Below are positions 33,338 through 42,123 of a stretch of 64,000 nucleotides of DNA, in pieces. The stretch's first letter is position 1; every line of letters starts with the position of its first letter. The notes beneath the pieces are model-generated. The model was given only the letters and a program-made list of their open reading frames with translations. It searched no databases and was not told the DNA's origin. The position numbers and the translations under genes were made by a program. The stretch is from JANPLG01 sp964609085 (GTDB taxonomy: Bacteria; Armatimonadota; SYMT01): contig CAZSRZ010000011.1 in NCBI GenBank assembly GCA_964609085.1, positions 1-64,000 of the forward strand, in the 5' to 3' direction.

Positions 33338-34489
33338 TCAGCTCTTGACGATGTCGCGTGATGCCGCCCACACACCCAGATCCTCCCGTTGGATGGCGGC
33401 GGCCATCAGTTCGGGGAACAGGTCCGGCGTGCAGGCAAAGGCGGGGATGCCGTGGACGGCGAGGGCTGCAGCGTGTCCGTGGTCAAAGCTTGGCGCGCCG
33501 TCATCGCTGAGCGCCAGCAGAGCGACCATCTGTACACCGGCCCTCGCCAATCGTCCCGCGCGTCGGATCAAGTCCTCGGCGTTGCCACCTTCGAACAGGT
33601 CCGAGATCAGCACCAGCACCGTGTCGTTCGGCCTCTGGACAAGATTCTCACAGTAGGCGAGGGCCCGGTTGATGTCCGTACCGCCACCGAGTTGAGTGCT
33701 GAACAGCACCTCCACGGGGTCCTGCAACTGGTCAGTCAGGTCAACTATGGCCGTGTCGAAGACCACCAGCCGGGTGTTCACCGCGGGCAGTGAGGCGAGC
33801 ACGGCAGCGAAGATGCTGGAGTAGACGACGGAACTGGCCATCGAGCCGCTCTGGTCCACGCACAGCACGATGTCGCGCAGCGATGACTGCCGGCGGGCAT
33901 AACCGATGCGTCGGTCGGGGATGATCGTGCGATGGCTGGGGATGTAGTGCTTCAGATTGGCGCGAATGGTTCGGTTCCAGTCGATCTCGTGGTGCCGGGG
34001 TCGGTTGGTGCGGCGCGCCCGATCGATGCTGCCCATGACCGCCTGGCGGGTGGGCTGCTCCAGCCGACGCCGTAGCTGTTCGACGACCCGGGACACCGCC
34101 TCCCGCGCCGCATCGCGGGTGCGGCCTTTCATTACTCCGCGCAGGGAGACCAGGGTGGAGACGAGGTGGACGTCCGGTTCCACGGCTTCGAGCAACTCCG
34201 GCTCCAGCAGCATCCGGTGCAGATCCAGGCGCTCGAGGGCGTCCCGCTGCATCACCTGCACCACCGAGGTTGGGAAGTACGTGCGGATGTCTCCGAGCCA
34301 GCGAGTGACCGAAGGAGCGGACGCCCCCAACCCCCCGCGCCGGTTGCCCTGGCGGGGGGCAGCGTCGTAGAGAGCCGAGAGGCAGCCGTCGACGGCTTCA
34401 TCGGTGGGCGAGAGATCGAATCCGATTCCATCCGCGCTACCGCCGCCGAGCAGCAGCCGCCACCGTCGTTGTCGCTCGGCGTCCGTCAT
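33338..34489 (-). CDS. VWA domain protein of the SWIM-DUF5691-MoxR-DUF5682 cassette
   Basis: 383 aa. The N-terminal ~200 residues are helical and charged. The C-terminal von Willebrand A domain has a complete MIDAS: DQSGSMASS (212-220), Thr in LGGGTDINRAL, and Asp in LVLISDLFEGG. VWA proteins of this kind are partners of MoxR AAA+ ATPases (RavA-ViaA, CbbQ-CbbO). The start overlaps the DUF5682 stop (ATGA), and the gene ends the five-gene cassette. It is convergent with prpD. It presumably presents a target or metal-containing protein to the ATPase; the client is unknown. Confidence 0.92.
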   Translation of the reverse strand: MTDAERQRRWRLLLGGGSADGIGFDLSPTDEAVDGCLSALYDAAPRQGNRRGGLGASAPSVTRWLGDIRTYFPTSVVQVMQRDALERLDLHRMLLEPELLEAVEPDVHLVSTLVSLRGVMKGRTRDAAREAVSRVVEQLRRRLEQPTRQAVMGSIDRARRTNRPRHHEIDWNRTIRANLKHYIPSHRTIIPDRRIGYARRQSSLRDIVLCVDQSGSMASSVVYSSIFAAVLASLPAVNTRLVVFDTAIVDLTDQLQDPVEVLFSTQLGGGTDINRALAYCENLVQRPNDTVLVLISDLFEGGNAEDLIRRAGRLARAGVQMVALLALSDDGAPSFDHGHAAALAVHGIPAFACTPDLFPELMAAAIQREDLGVWAASRDIVKS

Positions 34490-36729
34490 GCCGCCTCCTC
34501 CGCCGGGGCCGCCACGCCCAGCAGGATCCGCAAGATCGGGAGCACCAGACCGGCGCGCGCCTCGTCGAGATCAACCCCGCTTGCGTCGGCCGGTTGCGTG
34601 GCTGTTATGCCGCGCCGCACGCGTTCACCGATGAGACGCCGTTCCCCGACCTCGAAGCTGGCAAAGGTTCGGCGCACCAGGGGAAGCAGCTCTACAAATC
34701 GACCTTCGGGCAGATCGGTCAGCCATCCATCAAGCACGGGGAAGAGGGAGTCGGCGTGGATGAGGATCTGCCCGTTACCGCGAAGGAAGCCGTCCACCCA
34801 GGCACCGGCGGCTGCGGCGTCCCCGGCAGCGCTCAGACCCCGGCTCAACCGGAGAGCCATCTCGTCGGCGCGGATGCCGCCCGAGTCGTAGGCCAGCCAG
34901 CAGCACCTGCCGCCGACGAGACCATGGATGCCATTCTGATCTGCGGTGTGGGTGAGAGCGGCGAGCCAGGCGGAGAGCTGAGCATCGTCTCGCAGTAGCT
35001 GGAAGGCGCCGTGCGCCTCGGCGATGGCCCGGAACATCGTCGCCGCGGCATCGTCGTCGAGCGATGAGCACGCTGCCGGCAGCCCCACGCAAACTCTGGC
35101 AGCCAGGCCCGCGGTGACCCGCTGCAGCAAGTCGTGATCCGTCGGGCGCACGCCAGGGTAGCGCAGCATCTGGGCGAGCGCCGGAAGCGCCGCGAGCATG
35201 TGTCCGACATCACCCGTCAGCGCTGCGCGCGTTTCCAGGGATGACATGAGGGTGTCGATCGCCAGGGGAAGATCTGCCAGCAGCACCTGATCCGTGAGAT
35301 GGGTGAGGGTCGGTAGATCCGGCGCCTTCTCCGCCTGCTCGCGTGCGCACTCGGTGGCGGCGGATTCCAGGGTGTTGCCGTAGCTCCCGGCCCGGATGAC
35401 GGCCAGAGCGAGTTCCGGCGACCACTGCAGCCGCCAGCTTTCGCGGAAGGTGCCGAGCCCCCGCGAGTTGCGGAGTTCGCCCCAGGGCACCCCGAGTAGG
35501 TGAAGCCGGTGCAGGACGACGCTGCGCTGCAGATCGTTGGGTTTTCGCAGGTCGAGATCGTAGTCGCGGTGGACGGCTTCCGGTGGCATGCGCAGCCGCC
35601 TGAGGATGCGGGCGAGGTCCTGCTGCAGCGGCACGGTGGGGGCGTCATCCGGCACGCGCCCGAACTGACGGCCGACGATCAACTCGTCGCGGATCAGCTT
35701 CAGAGGAGTCACGTTGCCGAAGCAGAGCACCGCCGTGGCTGCCTCGAGCATTTCCTCGAGCCCGGGGACCGGGAGATCGCGGATCGCGGCAAGCGCCTCG
35801 GCGAGGCGGACTGCCTCGATCACGCCGGCGGAGGAGGCATCGAGATCGGCTGCCCGGAGCAGCGCCGCCACCTGCGCCATCCAACGAATGGGGACCTCGT
35901 CGGGGAAGCGCCAGAGGTGATCGTAGTATCCCGGCGAGTGGATGCCCGCGCCGTAGCCACTCTCGATGGCCAGGCGCTTGTAGGTCCAGGGGATCCAGGT
36001 TGCCTCCACGCGCACACGGGTCTGCCCGCGCAGGGTGGCCGTGTCTCGGCTCGCGGGCGGCAGGTTCTCCAGTGCGGGCGCATGCCAGGCCCCACAGACG
36101 ACGGCGATCCGCTGGAAGCCCTCCTTCAGTGCGGCGCGGATCATCTGTCGCATGTGCGCTTCTCGACGCTCTTCGCATTCGAGTTCGGCTTGCTGCTCCG
36201 GACCGGAGACCGGCAGGGCGTCTACTGCGGTGCGCAGCTCGCGCATCACCTCGAGGATTGCAGGGAACATCTCGGAGGTGTCCTGACGTTGCTCCACCAG
36301 TTGCTCCCACCAGCGCTCCCCATCGCCGAATCCTGCCGCCCGTGCCATCCAGAGGAGCGGGTCCGCACGGAGCAATCGGGCGGTGTCTGCTTCATCGGGC
36401 ACNNNNNNNNNNNNNNNNNNNNNNNNNNNNNNNNNNNNNNNNNNNNNNNNNNNNNNNNNNNNNNNNNNNNNNNNNNNNNNNNNNNNNNNNNNNNNNNNNN
36501 NNTAAAAGGAGGCCATGCGAGGTTGGTCCACCACCCAGGTGAGTAGCGCGACGGGCGGTGCCATATCGGGATGAGCGACCAGCGGAATCAGCGCGTCTCC
36601 TTCCGGAGGTCCCTCCACCAGCACGATGTCCGGCTCCATGGCGGTCAGGGCTGCCTCCAGGCTCCGGGCACACCCGGGGCCGTGGTGCCGCACGCCGAAA
36701 ACACGGATGCCGGCCGGCAAGCCTGACAT
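34486..36729 (-). CDS. DUF5682 family protein, interrupted by an assembly gap
   Basis: About 747 codons including 100 N (36403-36502), so the true length is uncertain. The N-terminus IRVFGVRHHGPGCARSLEAA with DIVLVEGPPEG, and after the gap IAVVCGAWHAPALENL, are DUF5682 hallmarks. These His/Glu/His motifs are spaced like the metal-binding core of TraB/ChaN/EreA-type (Tiki) proteins, a similarity inferred here. The long C-terminal part is helical and repetitive. Start 3 bp after the MoxR gene ends; stop overlaps the VWA start. The frame is intact on both sides of the gap by chance of the 100-N placeholder. Confidence 0.88.
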   Translation of the reverse strand: MSGLPAGIRVFGVRHHGPGCARSLEAALTAMEPDIVLVEGPPEGDALIPLVAHPDMAPPVALLTWVVDQPRMASFXXXXXXXXXXXXXXXXXXXXXXXXXXXXXXXXXXVPDEADTARLLRADPLLWMARAAGFGDGERWWEQLVEQRQDTSEMFPAILEVMRELRTAVDALPVSGPEQQAELECEERREAHMRQMIRAALKEGFQRIAVVCGAWHAPALENLPPASRDTATLRGQTRVRVEATWIPWTYKRLAIESGYGAGIHSPGYYDHLWRFPDEVPIRWMAQVAALLRAADLDASSAGVIEAVRLAEALAAIRDLPVPGLEEMLEAATAVLCFGNVTPLKLIRDELIVGRQFGRVPDDAPTVPLQQDLARILRRLRMPPEAVHRDYDLDLRKPNDLQRSVVLHRLHLLGVPWGELRNSRGLGTFRESWRLQWSPELALAVIRAGSYGNTLESAATECAREQAEKAPDLPTLTHLTDQVLLADLPLAIDTLMSSLETRAALTGDVGHMLAALPALAQMLRYPGVRPTDHDLLQRVTAGLAARVCVGLPAACSSLDDDAAATMFRAIAEAHGAFQLLRDDAQLSAWLAALTHTADQNGIHGLVGGRCCWLAYDSGGIRADEMALRLSRGLSAAGDAAAAGAWVDGFLRGNGQILIHADSLFPVLDGWLTDLPEGRFVELLPLVRRTFASFEVGERRLIGERVRRGITATQPADASGVDLDEARAGLVLPILRILLGVAAPAEEAA
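36403..36502. other. Assembly gap (100 N)
   Basis: Exactly 100 N, a scaffolding placeholder of unknown true length, inside the DUF5682 gene. Confidence 0.99.
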
Positions 36730-36732
36730 CGG

Positions 36733-37812
36733 CTAGAGGTCCACCTCGCGGCAGGCGCGATAGAGATCCTTCCAGTCGGACCGCTCCTTGACCACCGCCT
36801 CCAGGTACTCGCGCCAGACGACGCGATCCTGGACGGGATCCTTCACCACGGCCCCGATCAGCCCGGCGGCGACGTCGGCGGCGCGGAGGGTGCCGTCCCC
36901 GAAGTGCGTCGCCAGCACCACTCCCTGGTTGACGACGGAGATCGCCTCGGCGGTGCTCAACGTACCGGACGGGCTCTTGATCTTGTGTTTGCCGTCCGCG
37001 GTCACTCCGTCCCGCAGCTCGCGGAACACGGTGACCACGCGCCGGATCTCGGCGAGGGCCGGCGGCTCCGCCGGCAGTTCCAGGGCCCGGCCCAGATCGG
37101 CAACCCGGCGCCGAACAATCTCCACCTCTTCATTGACGTCGGCCGGCGTGGGCAGCACCACGGTGTTGAACCGTCGCTTCAACGCACTGGAGAGCTCATT
37201 GACCCCGCGGTCGCGGTTGTTCGCCGTGGCGATGATGTTGAACCCCTTCGTCGCCTGAACCTCTTCCCCGAGTTCGGGGATTGGCAGCGTCTTCTCGGAG
37301 AGGATCGTGATCAGGGAATCCTGAACATCGGCCGGGATTCGTGTCAGCTCCTCCACTCGGGCGACGGCGCCGGTTCGCATCGCGACCATCAGGGGGCTGG
37401 CCACAAGGGCCTTAAGCGAGGGCCCCTCCGCCAGTAGCCGAGCGTAGTTCCAGCCGTAGCGGATGGATTCTTCGCTGGTGCCCGCGGTGCCTTGCACCAG
37501 CAGGGTTGAATCCCCCGAAATGGCGGCAGCCAGGTGTTCGGAGAGCCATGACTTGGCCGTGCCTGGCACCCCCAGCAACAACAGGGCTCGGTCGGTTGCG
37601 AGCGTGGCGATGGCCATTTCCACGAGTCGCCGACTGCCGATGTACTTCGCCGTGATCGGTTCTCCGCCCGCCTCCCCTCCCAGGATGTAGAGGCTGACGG
37701 CCCAGGGCGACAACCGCCAGTTCGGAGGTCGCGGACGGTCGTCAGCCCGCGCCAGGATCTCCAACTCCTGGTGGAACACCTGCTCGGCGTGCTCTCGCAG
37801 AATGGCGCTCAT
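36733..37812 (-). CDS. MoxR-type AAA+ ATPase of the cassette
   Basis: 359 aa. Walker A GVPGTAKS is at 81-88. The Walker B position reads GAVARVEELTRIPADVQDSL, with Glu-Glu in place of the usual Asp-Glu. Sensor 1 is GFNIIATANNRDRG, followed by the arginine-finger-like LKRRFNTVVLPTPADVNEE. The C-terminal AAA lid contains LSTAEAISVVNQ. MoxR ATPases remodel or activate metal enzymes with VWA partners. Its start overlaps the DUF5691 stop (ATGA) and DUF5682 begins 3 bp after it. Predicted to be the motor of the cassette; client unknown. Confidence 0.94.
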   Translation of the reverse strand: MSAILREHAEQVFHQELEILARADDRPRPPNWRLSPWAVSLYILGGEAGGEPITAKYIGSRRLVEMAIATLATDRALLLLGVPGTAKSWLSEHLAAAISGDSTLLVQGTAGTSEESIRYGWNYARLLAEGPSLKALVASPLMVAMRTGAVARVEELTRIPADVQDSLITILSEKTLPIPELGEEVQATKGFNIIATANNRDRGVNELSSALKRRFNTVVLPTPADVNEEVEIVRRRVADLGRALELPAEPPALAEIRRVVTVFRELRDGVTADGKHKIKSPSGTLSTAEAISVVNQGVVLATHFGDGTLRAADVAAGLIGAVVKDPVQDRVVWREYLEAVVKERSDWKDLYRACREVDL

Positions 37813-39341
37813 GTCTTCATCTCCCTCAGCATCTCTCGCCTGAATTCCATCACGCGGATCAACCGCTCCACCCTATCCCTGGTGGTAGGGGAATCCGTGA
37901 TCTCGGGCCATCCGTTCGCCGCGTCGCCCGCCAGTTCCGGATGGATCCGATAAGCCAGCACGAGCAGGTCCTCGCCGACCGCGTACCGGGCGACGACATG
38001 CCGCATGACCTTTTTTGCGATCTCCAGCATGCGGCGGGACAGCGCTGCGTCCCATGGGGCAGGCACCCGATCCAGCAACCGCACGGCCGCCCGCAGCGAC
38101 TCGACGGACGCCTCCTGCTGCAGCACTGCCGCGGCAACGACCTGCAATCGCTCCGGGGGCACCACTGACGCCAGGCGATCGCGCAGCTCCGGTGGGAGCC
38201 GTTGGTCGCCCGCCAGGGCCTCGGCCCACTCCGCATCGGCGAAGCGCTCCGCTGCCTGAGCCCACCCGAGCAGTAGCGGCATCTCCCACTCGCCTCGCAG
38301 CGCTGCGTCCAGAAGCACCGCCGGTTCGGCCCCAGCGGCTTCGGACCACTGGCTCGGGGGCACCATTCCCAACAACTGCGAGAGGCGCCAGGCACCCTCG
38401 CCCATCGCCGGAGGGCGGCTCGTCCCGTACACCCCGTCCGCCTCCATCGCACGCACTTCGGCGGGGTCATCCAGTTTTGGCAGGGTGATGGAAACCTGTG
38501 GCGGTCGCCGGATCCCGAGGAGGCGTGAGCCTGGAACGACGCGGATCAAGGGACCCAGTCGGGTCCGCGCGCGCAAGACCAGAGCGGACTCCGGGAGGCG
38601 GGCAAGCAGGTCGATCGCCGCCATCCGTACGGCTTTGATCCGGTCCCCCCGAGCCTGGTCAAGAAACGGCTCATCCGCAGGAGAGAGGTTGACGCTGAGC
38701 GCGGGCAGGAGGCACTCTCGCCCGTCCGGCGGCTCGGTGGCCCAAACCGCCTCCAGCAGTTCCCGCCCACGTTGGGGATCCGCGGCTCGGATGGCCCGCA
38801 ACAGATCGCGCCGTTCGCTGCGCGAGCCGTGCTCCCACACGCTGGGGTCGGGTTCGGCGGCGGCGGCGGCGGCCAGCAGCGTCCATGCCGGGTTCCGACC
38901 GGCTAGCCAGAGGGCCCTGCGACCGCCGGCCCGAAGCGCGGCCTCCCGGAGCACCGGCTGCTTGACCGCGGCCGTCAACAACTCCGGCAACATCTCAGGG
39001 GGAACGAGGCGGGCGGCCCCCACCGCGGCAGCCAGCCATTCCCCCAATGCAGCGGCGTCTTCTCCCAGCAGGATTGAGCGCAAGTGTCCGCAAGCTGCCG
39101 CGGAACAGACCCGCCAGGTCTCCGCTTCAGCGGGCGGCGCGGACGGGGCGACGAGCTGCAAAGGTCGCCGACCTGCGCGGCTGTAGAGGGAGACCGCACC
39201 AGCCTGCAGCAGCAGTTGCTCCTCCGGCGACGCATACTCCCGCCCACCTAGAAGAGGCGCGAGCAGCCCCGCGGGTGTCGGCGGGCGCAGCCGACCCGTG
39301 CCGACAATCGCCGCGGCCACGATCTCTTTCCACTCGCTCAC
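37809..39341 (-). CDS. DUF5691 family protein of the cassette
   Basis: 510 aa from the GTG at 39341, which overlaps the stop of the SWIM gene (GTGA); the frame is open further upstream but only as a shadow of that gene. The protein begins SEWKEIVAAAIVGTGR and is almost wholly alpha-helical, with repeated hydrophobic helices such as VRMAAIDLLARLPESALVLR and ALRAGGRRALWLAGRNPAWT, suggesting an alpha-solenoid scaffold. A central strand-rich part contains QVSITLPKLDDPAEVRAMEA. It matches DUF5691, which occurs with SWIM, AAA+ and DUF5682 genes. No biochemical role is known. Confidence 0.85.
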   Translation of the reverse strand: MSEWKEIVAAAIVGTGRLRPPTPAGLLAPLLGGREYASPEEQLLLQAGAVSLYSRAGRRPLQLVAPSAPPAEAETWRVCSAAACGHLRSILLGEDAAALGEWLAAAVGAARLVPPEMLPELLTAAVKQPVLREAALRAGGRRALWLAGRNPAWTLLAAAAAAEPDPSVWEHGSRSERRDLLRAIRAADPQRGRELLEAVWATEPPDGRECLLPALSVNLSPADEPFLDQARGDRIKAVRMAAIDLLARLPESALVLRARTRLGPLIRVVPGSRLLGIRRPPQVSITLPKLDDPAEVRAMEADGVYGTSRPPAMGEGAWRLSQLLGMVPPSQWSEAAGAEPAVLLDAALRGEWEMPLLLGWAQAAERFADAEWAEALAGDQRLPPELRDRLASVVPPERLQVVAAAVLQQEASVESLRAAVRLLDRVPAPWDAALSRRMLEIAKKVMRHVVARYAVGEDLLVLAYRIHPELAGDAANGWPEITDSPTTRDRVERLIRVMEFRREMLREMKT

Positions 39342-40702
39342 CTCGCCATCGCTCCGAGCGACTCCACGGGGTGACATGCTCCGGTTGTCCAGGCCGTGAG
39401 GGGTCGAAGTCGATGCCCGTCCCACTCGCCGAACAGGGTGATGGGAACTCCCCCCGACAGTGCAAGGAGGTGCCAGGTGATGCGGAGGCCGTGGCAGAGG
39501 GGGAGGGCAGTGCCGCTGGAGTCCCGTAGGAACCAGTCGCCGTCCTGCTCCACCAGCAGCACCTGACCCAGCAACGCCGGATACCGCTCCAGCCACGGGT
39601 TGCCACCGAGCGCCGCAGCATACTCCGCGAGGAACTGCTCGATAGTCCGCCCGTCCGGAGCGGGCATACCCGGCAGCGTGTCTTCTCGGCGCGACACGAG
39701 GGCACGCGCAGGCTGGGCACCGTTGAAGGTGACGACTTCGCCCTGAAACCCGCTGCCCGGAACGAGGCTGGCATCGAGCGTTTGACCCACAGCGGCGAAG
39801 CTCATTACTCTCACCCACTGTCCGGATCGACCGCCAACCAACCAGGTCCGCCGGACCCGCAGTCGCTCCTCCTCCTCATCTTCCCGCCCCGCGACCAGCC
39901 AGGTGTCAACGATGCGGGCGTCCGGCGGAGCGTTGGCCAGCAGCTCTTCCTGCGACTCCGTCCAACCGATGCGGGTGCGCAGATCAGCGCGGACGGGAGG
40001 CGGCAATTGGTCCTGCCTCCTGGCGGCAGCCAGCAGCAACTGCAGGCTCCCGAGCTGTGCGAGAAGCGAGTCGTGCCGATCGTCGCCGACAGCGGCGGAC
40101 TCCATCCCCCGCACCGCCCGTGCCAGTCCCGGTGCCTGGCAATCGATCATCCGGGCGGCCGCCGTGTTCCAGTAGCCGTCCGGTCGACCCAGGCAGGTTC
40201 CTAGCCCGGATCGCACCATGTCGTGCATCCAGGTTTCCAGGTATGCCAGTCCCGACTCCACGCGTTGACTCCGCTGCTCAGCGCGCTTCGCCTGCGCAGC
40301 GGTGTCCACAACAGCGGAATCCACACTCTCCCGCTGTACAGACCTCTCAGCCTGCTTCTCCGCCCGGGCGGATCGGCTCCGGAGCCAATCCGCCACCCAC
40401 GCCGGGGGATCGCCCGCGGAGAAGTCGGACTGCTTCTGTGACCAGAGCAGCAGCAGCCCGATGCCGTGCTTGCAGGGGAACTTCCGACTGGGACAACTGC
40501 AGCGGAAGGCAGGCTCGGAGAGATCGACCTGCGTTTGGTACGGGTTCGAGCCGCTCCCCTGACAGAGGCCCCAGACAGCGATGTCGCACTGACCGAGCGA
40601 GACCCAGCGGCGGGTCGAGGCCAGCTCTCGCCCGGCCTTCAACGAGGCAGCGTCAGGCGCCAGCGATTCAACCTGCGCATGGGTCCAGGGAGGGGGCGAC
40701 AT
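39338..40702 (-). CDS. SWIM zinc-finger protein of the cassette
   Basis: 454 aa. Near the N-terminus lies a complete SWIM finger, Cys68-x-Cys70-x6-Cys77-x-His79 (FRCSCPSRKFPCKHGIGLLL), preceded by WGLCQGSGSNPYQTQVDLSE, the usual strand. The rest is helical, with a long charged stretch after residue 95 (WLRSRSARAEKQAERSVQRE). SWIM fingers bind nucleic acid or protein. It is the first gene of the five-gene cassette; the downstream DUF5691 gene overlaps its stop codon. Likely adaptor or substrate-recognition subunit (inference). Confidence 0.92.
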   Translation of the reverse strand: MSPPPWTHAQVESLAPDAASLKAGRELASTRRWVSLGQCDIAVWGLCQGSGSNPYQTQVDLSEPAFRCSCPSRKFPCKHGIGLLLLWSQKQSDFSAGDPPAWVADWLRSRSARAEKQAERSVQRESVDSAVVDTAAQAKRAEQRSQRVESGLAYLETWMHDMVRSGLGTCLGRPDGYWNTAAARMIDCQAPGLARAVRGMESAAVGDDRHDSLLAQLGSLQLLLAAARRQDQLPPPVRADLRTRIGWTESQEELLANAPPDARIVDTWLVAGREDEEEERLRVRRTWLVGGRSGQWVRVMSFAAVGQTLDASLVPGSGFQGEVVTFNGAQPARALVSRREDTLPGMPAPDGRTIEQFLAEYAAALGGNPWLERYPALLGQVLLVEQDGDWFLRDSSGTALPLCHGLRITWHLLALSGGVPITLFGEWDGHRLRPLTAWTTGACHPVESLGAMAR

Positions 40703-40849
40703 CAGGGTCCATTTGAGAGGCCGGCCAGCATGTGAACCCTACGCCATTCGGCCCCGGAATTCCTGGTAGGCGCGTGCGGTGCGCCGGGCTTATGTGCGAG
40801 GCACCGTTGTCGGCGGAAGTAACCGCATTGCTAGGCACCTGAGTCACCT
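40703..40849. promoter_or_regulatory. Presumed promoter region of the five-gene cassette
   Basis: 147 bp between the nucleotidyltransferase stop and the SWIM start, the only sizeable gap upstream of the cassette on its strand. No -35/-10 pair or operator was convincingly recognised. Read-through from the upstream genes is also possible. Confidence 0.3.
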
Positions 40850-41632
40850 TCAGGACTCCGTGCGTCGTCGGATCTCCTCTTCGATGAGCGGCAGGTCGGT
40901 TGCCTTGTCGACGTCGAGGGCGAGTTCGGCGTAGGGGCTGGCGTGCCCGCGTGCGCGGAGGTGCAGGAGCTCGCTCATCCGCTTCTCCGCATCGCGTACG
41001 CCGAGTCGGCCGAGCAGGAGCCGCAGCGCGAAGGGGATGCCGAGCATGGCCGCCAGGCGCAGAGGGGAGGCGCGCCGGGCGTTGAGTATCCGCTCCACCC
41101 ATGGCCAGGAGGCCAGGAGTGCCTCGCGCTGAGCGACTCCGGCGCTGGCCCCGGTCAGGTCTCCGTCCGGAGTTCGCGCGTAGATCCACTTCCGATCCGG
41201 GAACCGCGCCTCTATGACCGAACGGGTGACGAATGGAAAGACGATGTCGGCGTCCGCGATCCGGACGAGGAGGTCCTCCAGGGCCGCGGGGGTTGCCAGC
41301 GGCAGGTCGGCGGATGTGATCAGCACCGGCCCGGCATTGGGAAGGGCGTCCAGTCCAGCCTTGAGATTGCCTTCGATAGAGCCCGTCTCCGGGATGACTG
41401 CAGCCTGGAGTGCTTCCAGGTCCGGGCCAGCGAGGGCGGGGTCACCGATGATGACGATCCGCTCCATGCCCGGCACGCCGCGCAGAGCGGCCGCGCTCCA
41501 GTGAACCAGGGGATGGCCGAGCACGGGGATCTCCGCCTTGCAGCGGACCTGATCGGAGAGGCCGGGGAACCGTTCGCGCTCCAGCGCTCCCCCTGCCAGT
41601 ATCAGCCCGTCCGCCCGGATTCTCTCGGCCAC
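40850..41632 (-). CDS. MobA-like NTP transferase domain protein
   Basis: 260 aa of the NTP_transf_3 / MobA-like family. ADGLILAGGALERERFPGLS is the nucleotide-binding start, KAEIPVLGHPLVHWSAAALR contains the conserved Lys, and VLITSADLPLATPAALEDLL holds the metal-binding Asp. C-terminal helices (LRLAAMLGIPFALRLLLG) extend the fold. The substrate cannot be read; both cofactor and sugar nucleotidyl transfer are possible. GTG start, 20 bp after a small barrel-like gene; upstream of the SWIM cassette. Confidence 0.85.
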   Translation of the reverse strand: MAERIRADGLILAGGALERERFPGLSDQVRCKAEIPVLGHPLVHWSAAALRGVPGMERIVIIGDPALAGPDLEALQAAVIPETGSIEGNLKAGLDALPNAGPVLITSADLPLATPAALEDLLVRIADADIVFPFVTRSVIEARFPDRKWIYARTPDGDLTGASAGVAQREALLASWPWVERILNARRASPLRLAAMLGIPFALRLLLGRLGVRDAEKRMSELLHLRARGHASPYAELALDVDKATDLPLIEEEIRRRTES

Positions 41633-41652
41633 GATTTGCCGGCCCGGGTCTG

Positions 41653-41910
41653 CTAGAAGTGGCCACTCCGGCGCTGGTCGCCGCCTGAGAGCGTCAGGTC
41701 CAGCGAGGTGGAGCTGTCGCCGGTCGTGTAGTCGGCGCGGATCACCTTGATGATGTGCCGCACCGGCAGGAATTCCGTGAGCCGCATCTGCGGATTACCG
41801 CCCTGGAGAATGACGAAGTCGTCCTCCACCTGCACCACCGTACGCTCCTGGTCGTTGTTGATGACAACGGTTTGACCGATGCAGCGCTTCAGGATCTCGA
41901 CAAACTCCAC
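41653..41910 (-). CDS. Small barrel-like hypothetical protein
   Basis: 85 aa from a GTG at 41910 with a strong gaggaga Shine-Dalgarno 7 nt upstream, which decides the start against the longer open frame to 42273. The sequence EFVEILKRCIGQTVVINNDQ, RTVVQVEDDFVILQGG and FLPVRHIIKVIRADY is a run of five beta-strands with conserved Gly and Asp turns, as in small Sm/SH3-like or DUF2642-type barrels. The last 20 residues are polar. No known family is certain. It precedes the MobA-like gene by 20 bp and is divergent from the nucleotidyltransferase at 42124. Confidence 0.7.
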   Translation of the reverse strand: MEFVEILKRCIGQTVVINNDQERTVVQVEDDFVILQGGNPQMRLTEFLPVRHIIKVIRADYTTGDSSTSLDLTLSGGDQRRSGHF

Positions 41911-42123
41911 GCCAGCTCTCCTCGCGCGGCGTTGGGCCTGAATAGCCAGGCAAAGACGCGCCGCAGACGGCAGGTGGGGATACGCTTCGCCCGGGGCCTG
42001 CCTGCGTCCCAGGGTTCTTGTAGAGAATTCGCGGGAGTGGGGGCAGGGGTCCTTCATTCTTCCGGTCCGCTCGGCGGAATTGACCGAACTTGGCCCGAAT
42101 TGGTCCCAGCGGGGTGGGAGACG

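Noticed and set aside
36403..36502. Low-complexity or repeat region
   Set aside because: It is a 100-N scaffold gap, not sequence.
39342..39818. Longer DUF5691 protein starting at 39818
   Set aside because: The extension overlaps the SWIM gene and is Arg/Cys-rich shadow sequence; the GTG at 39341 overlaps the SWIM stop.
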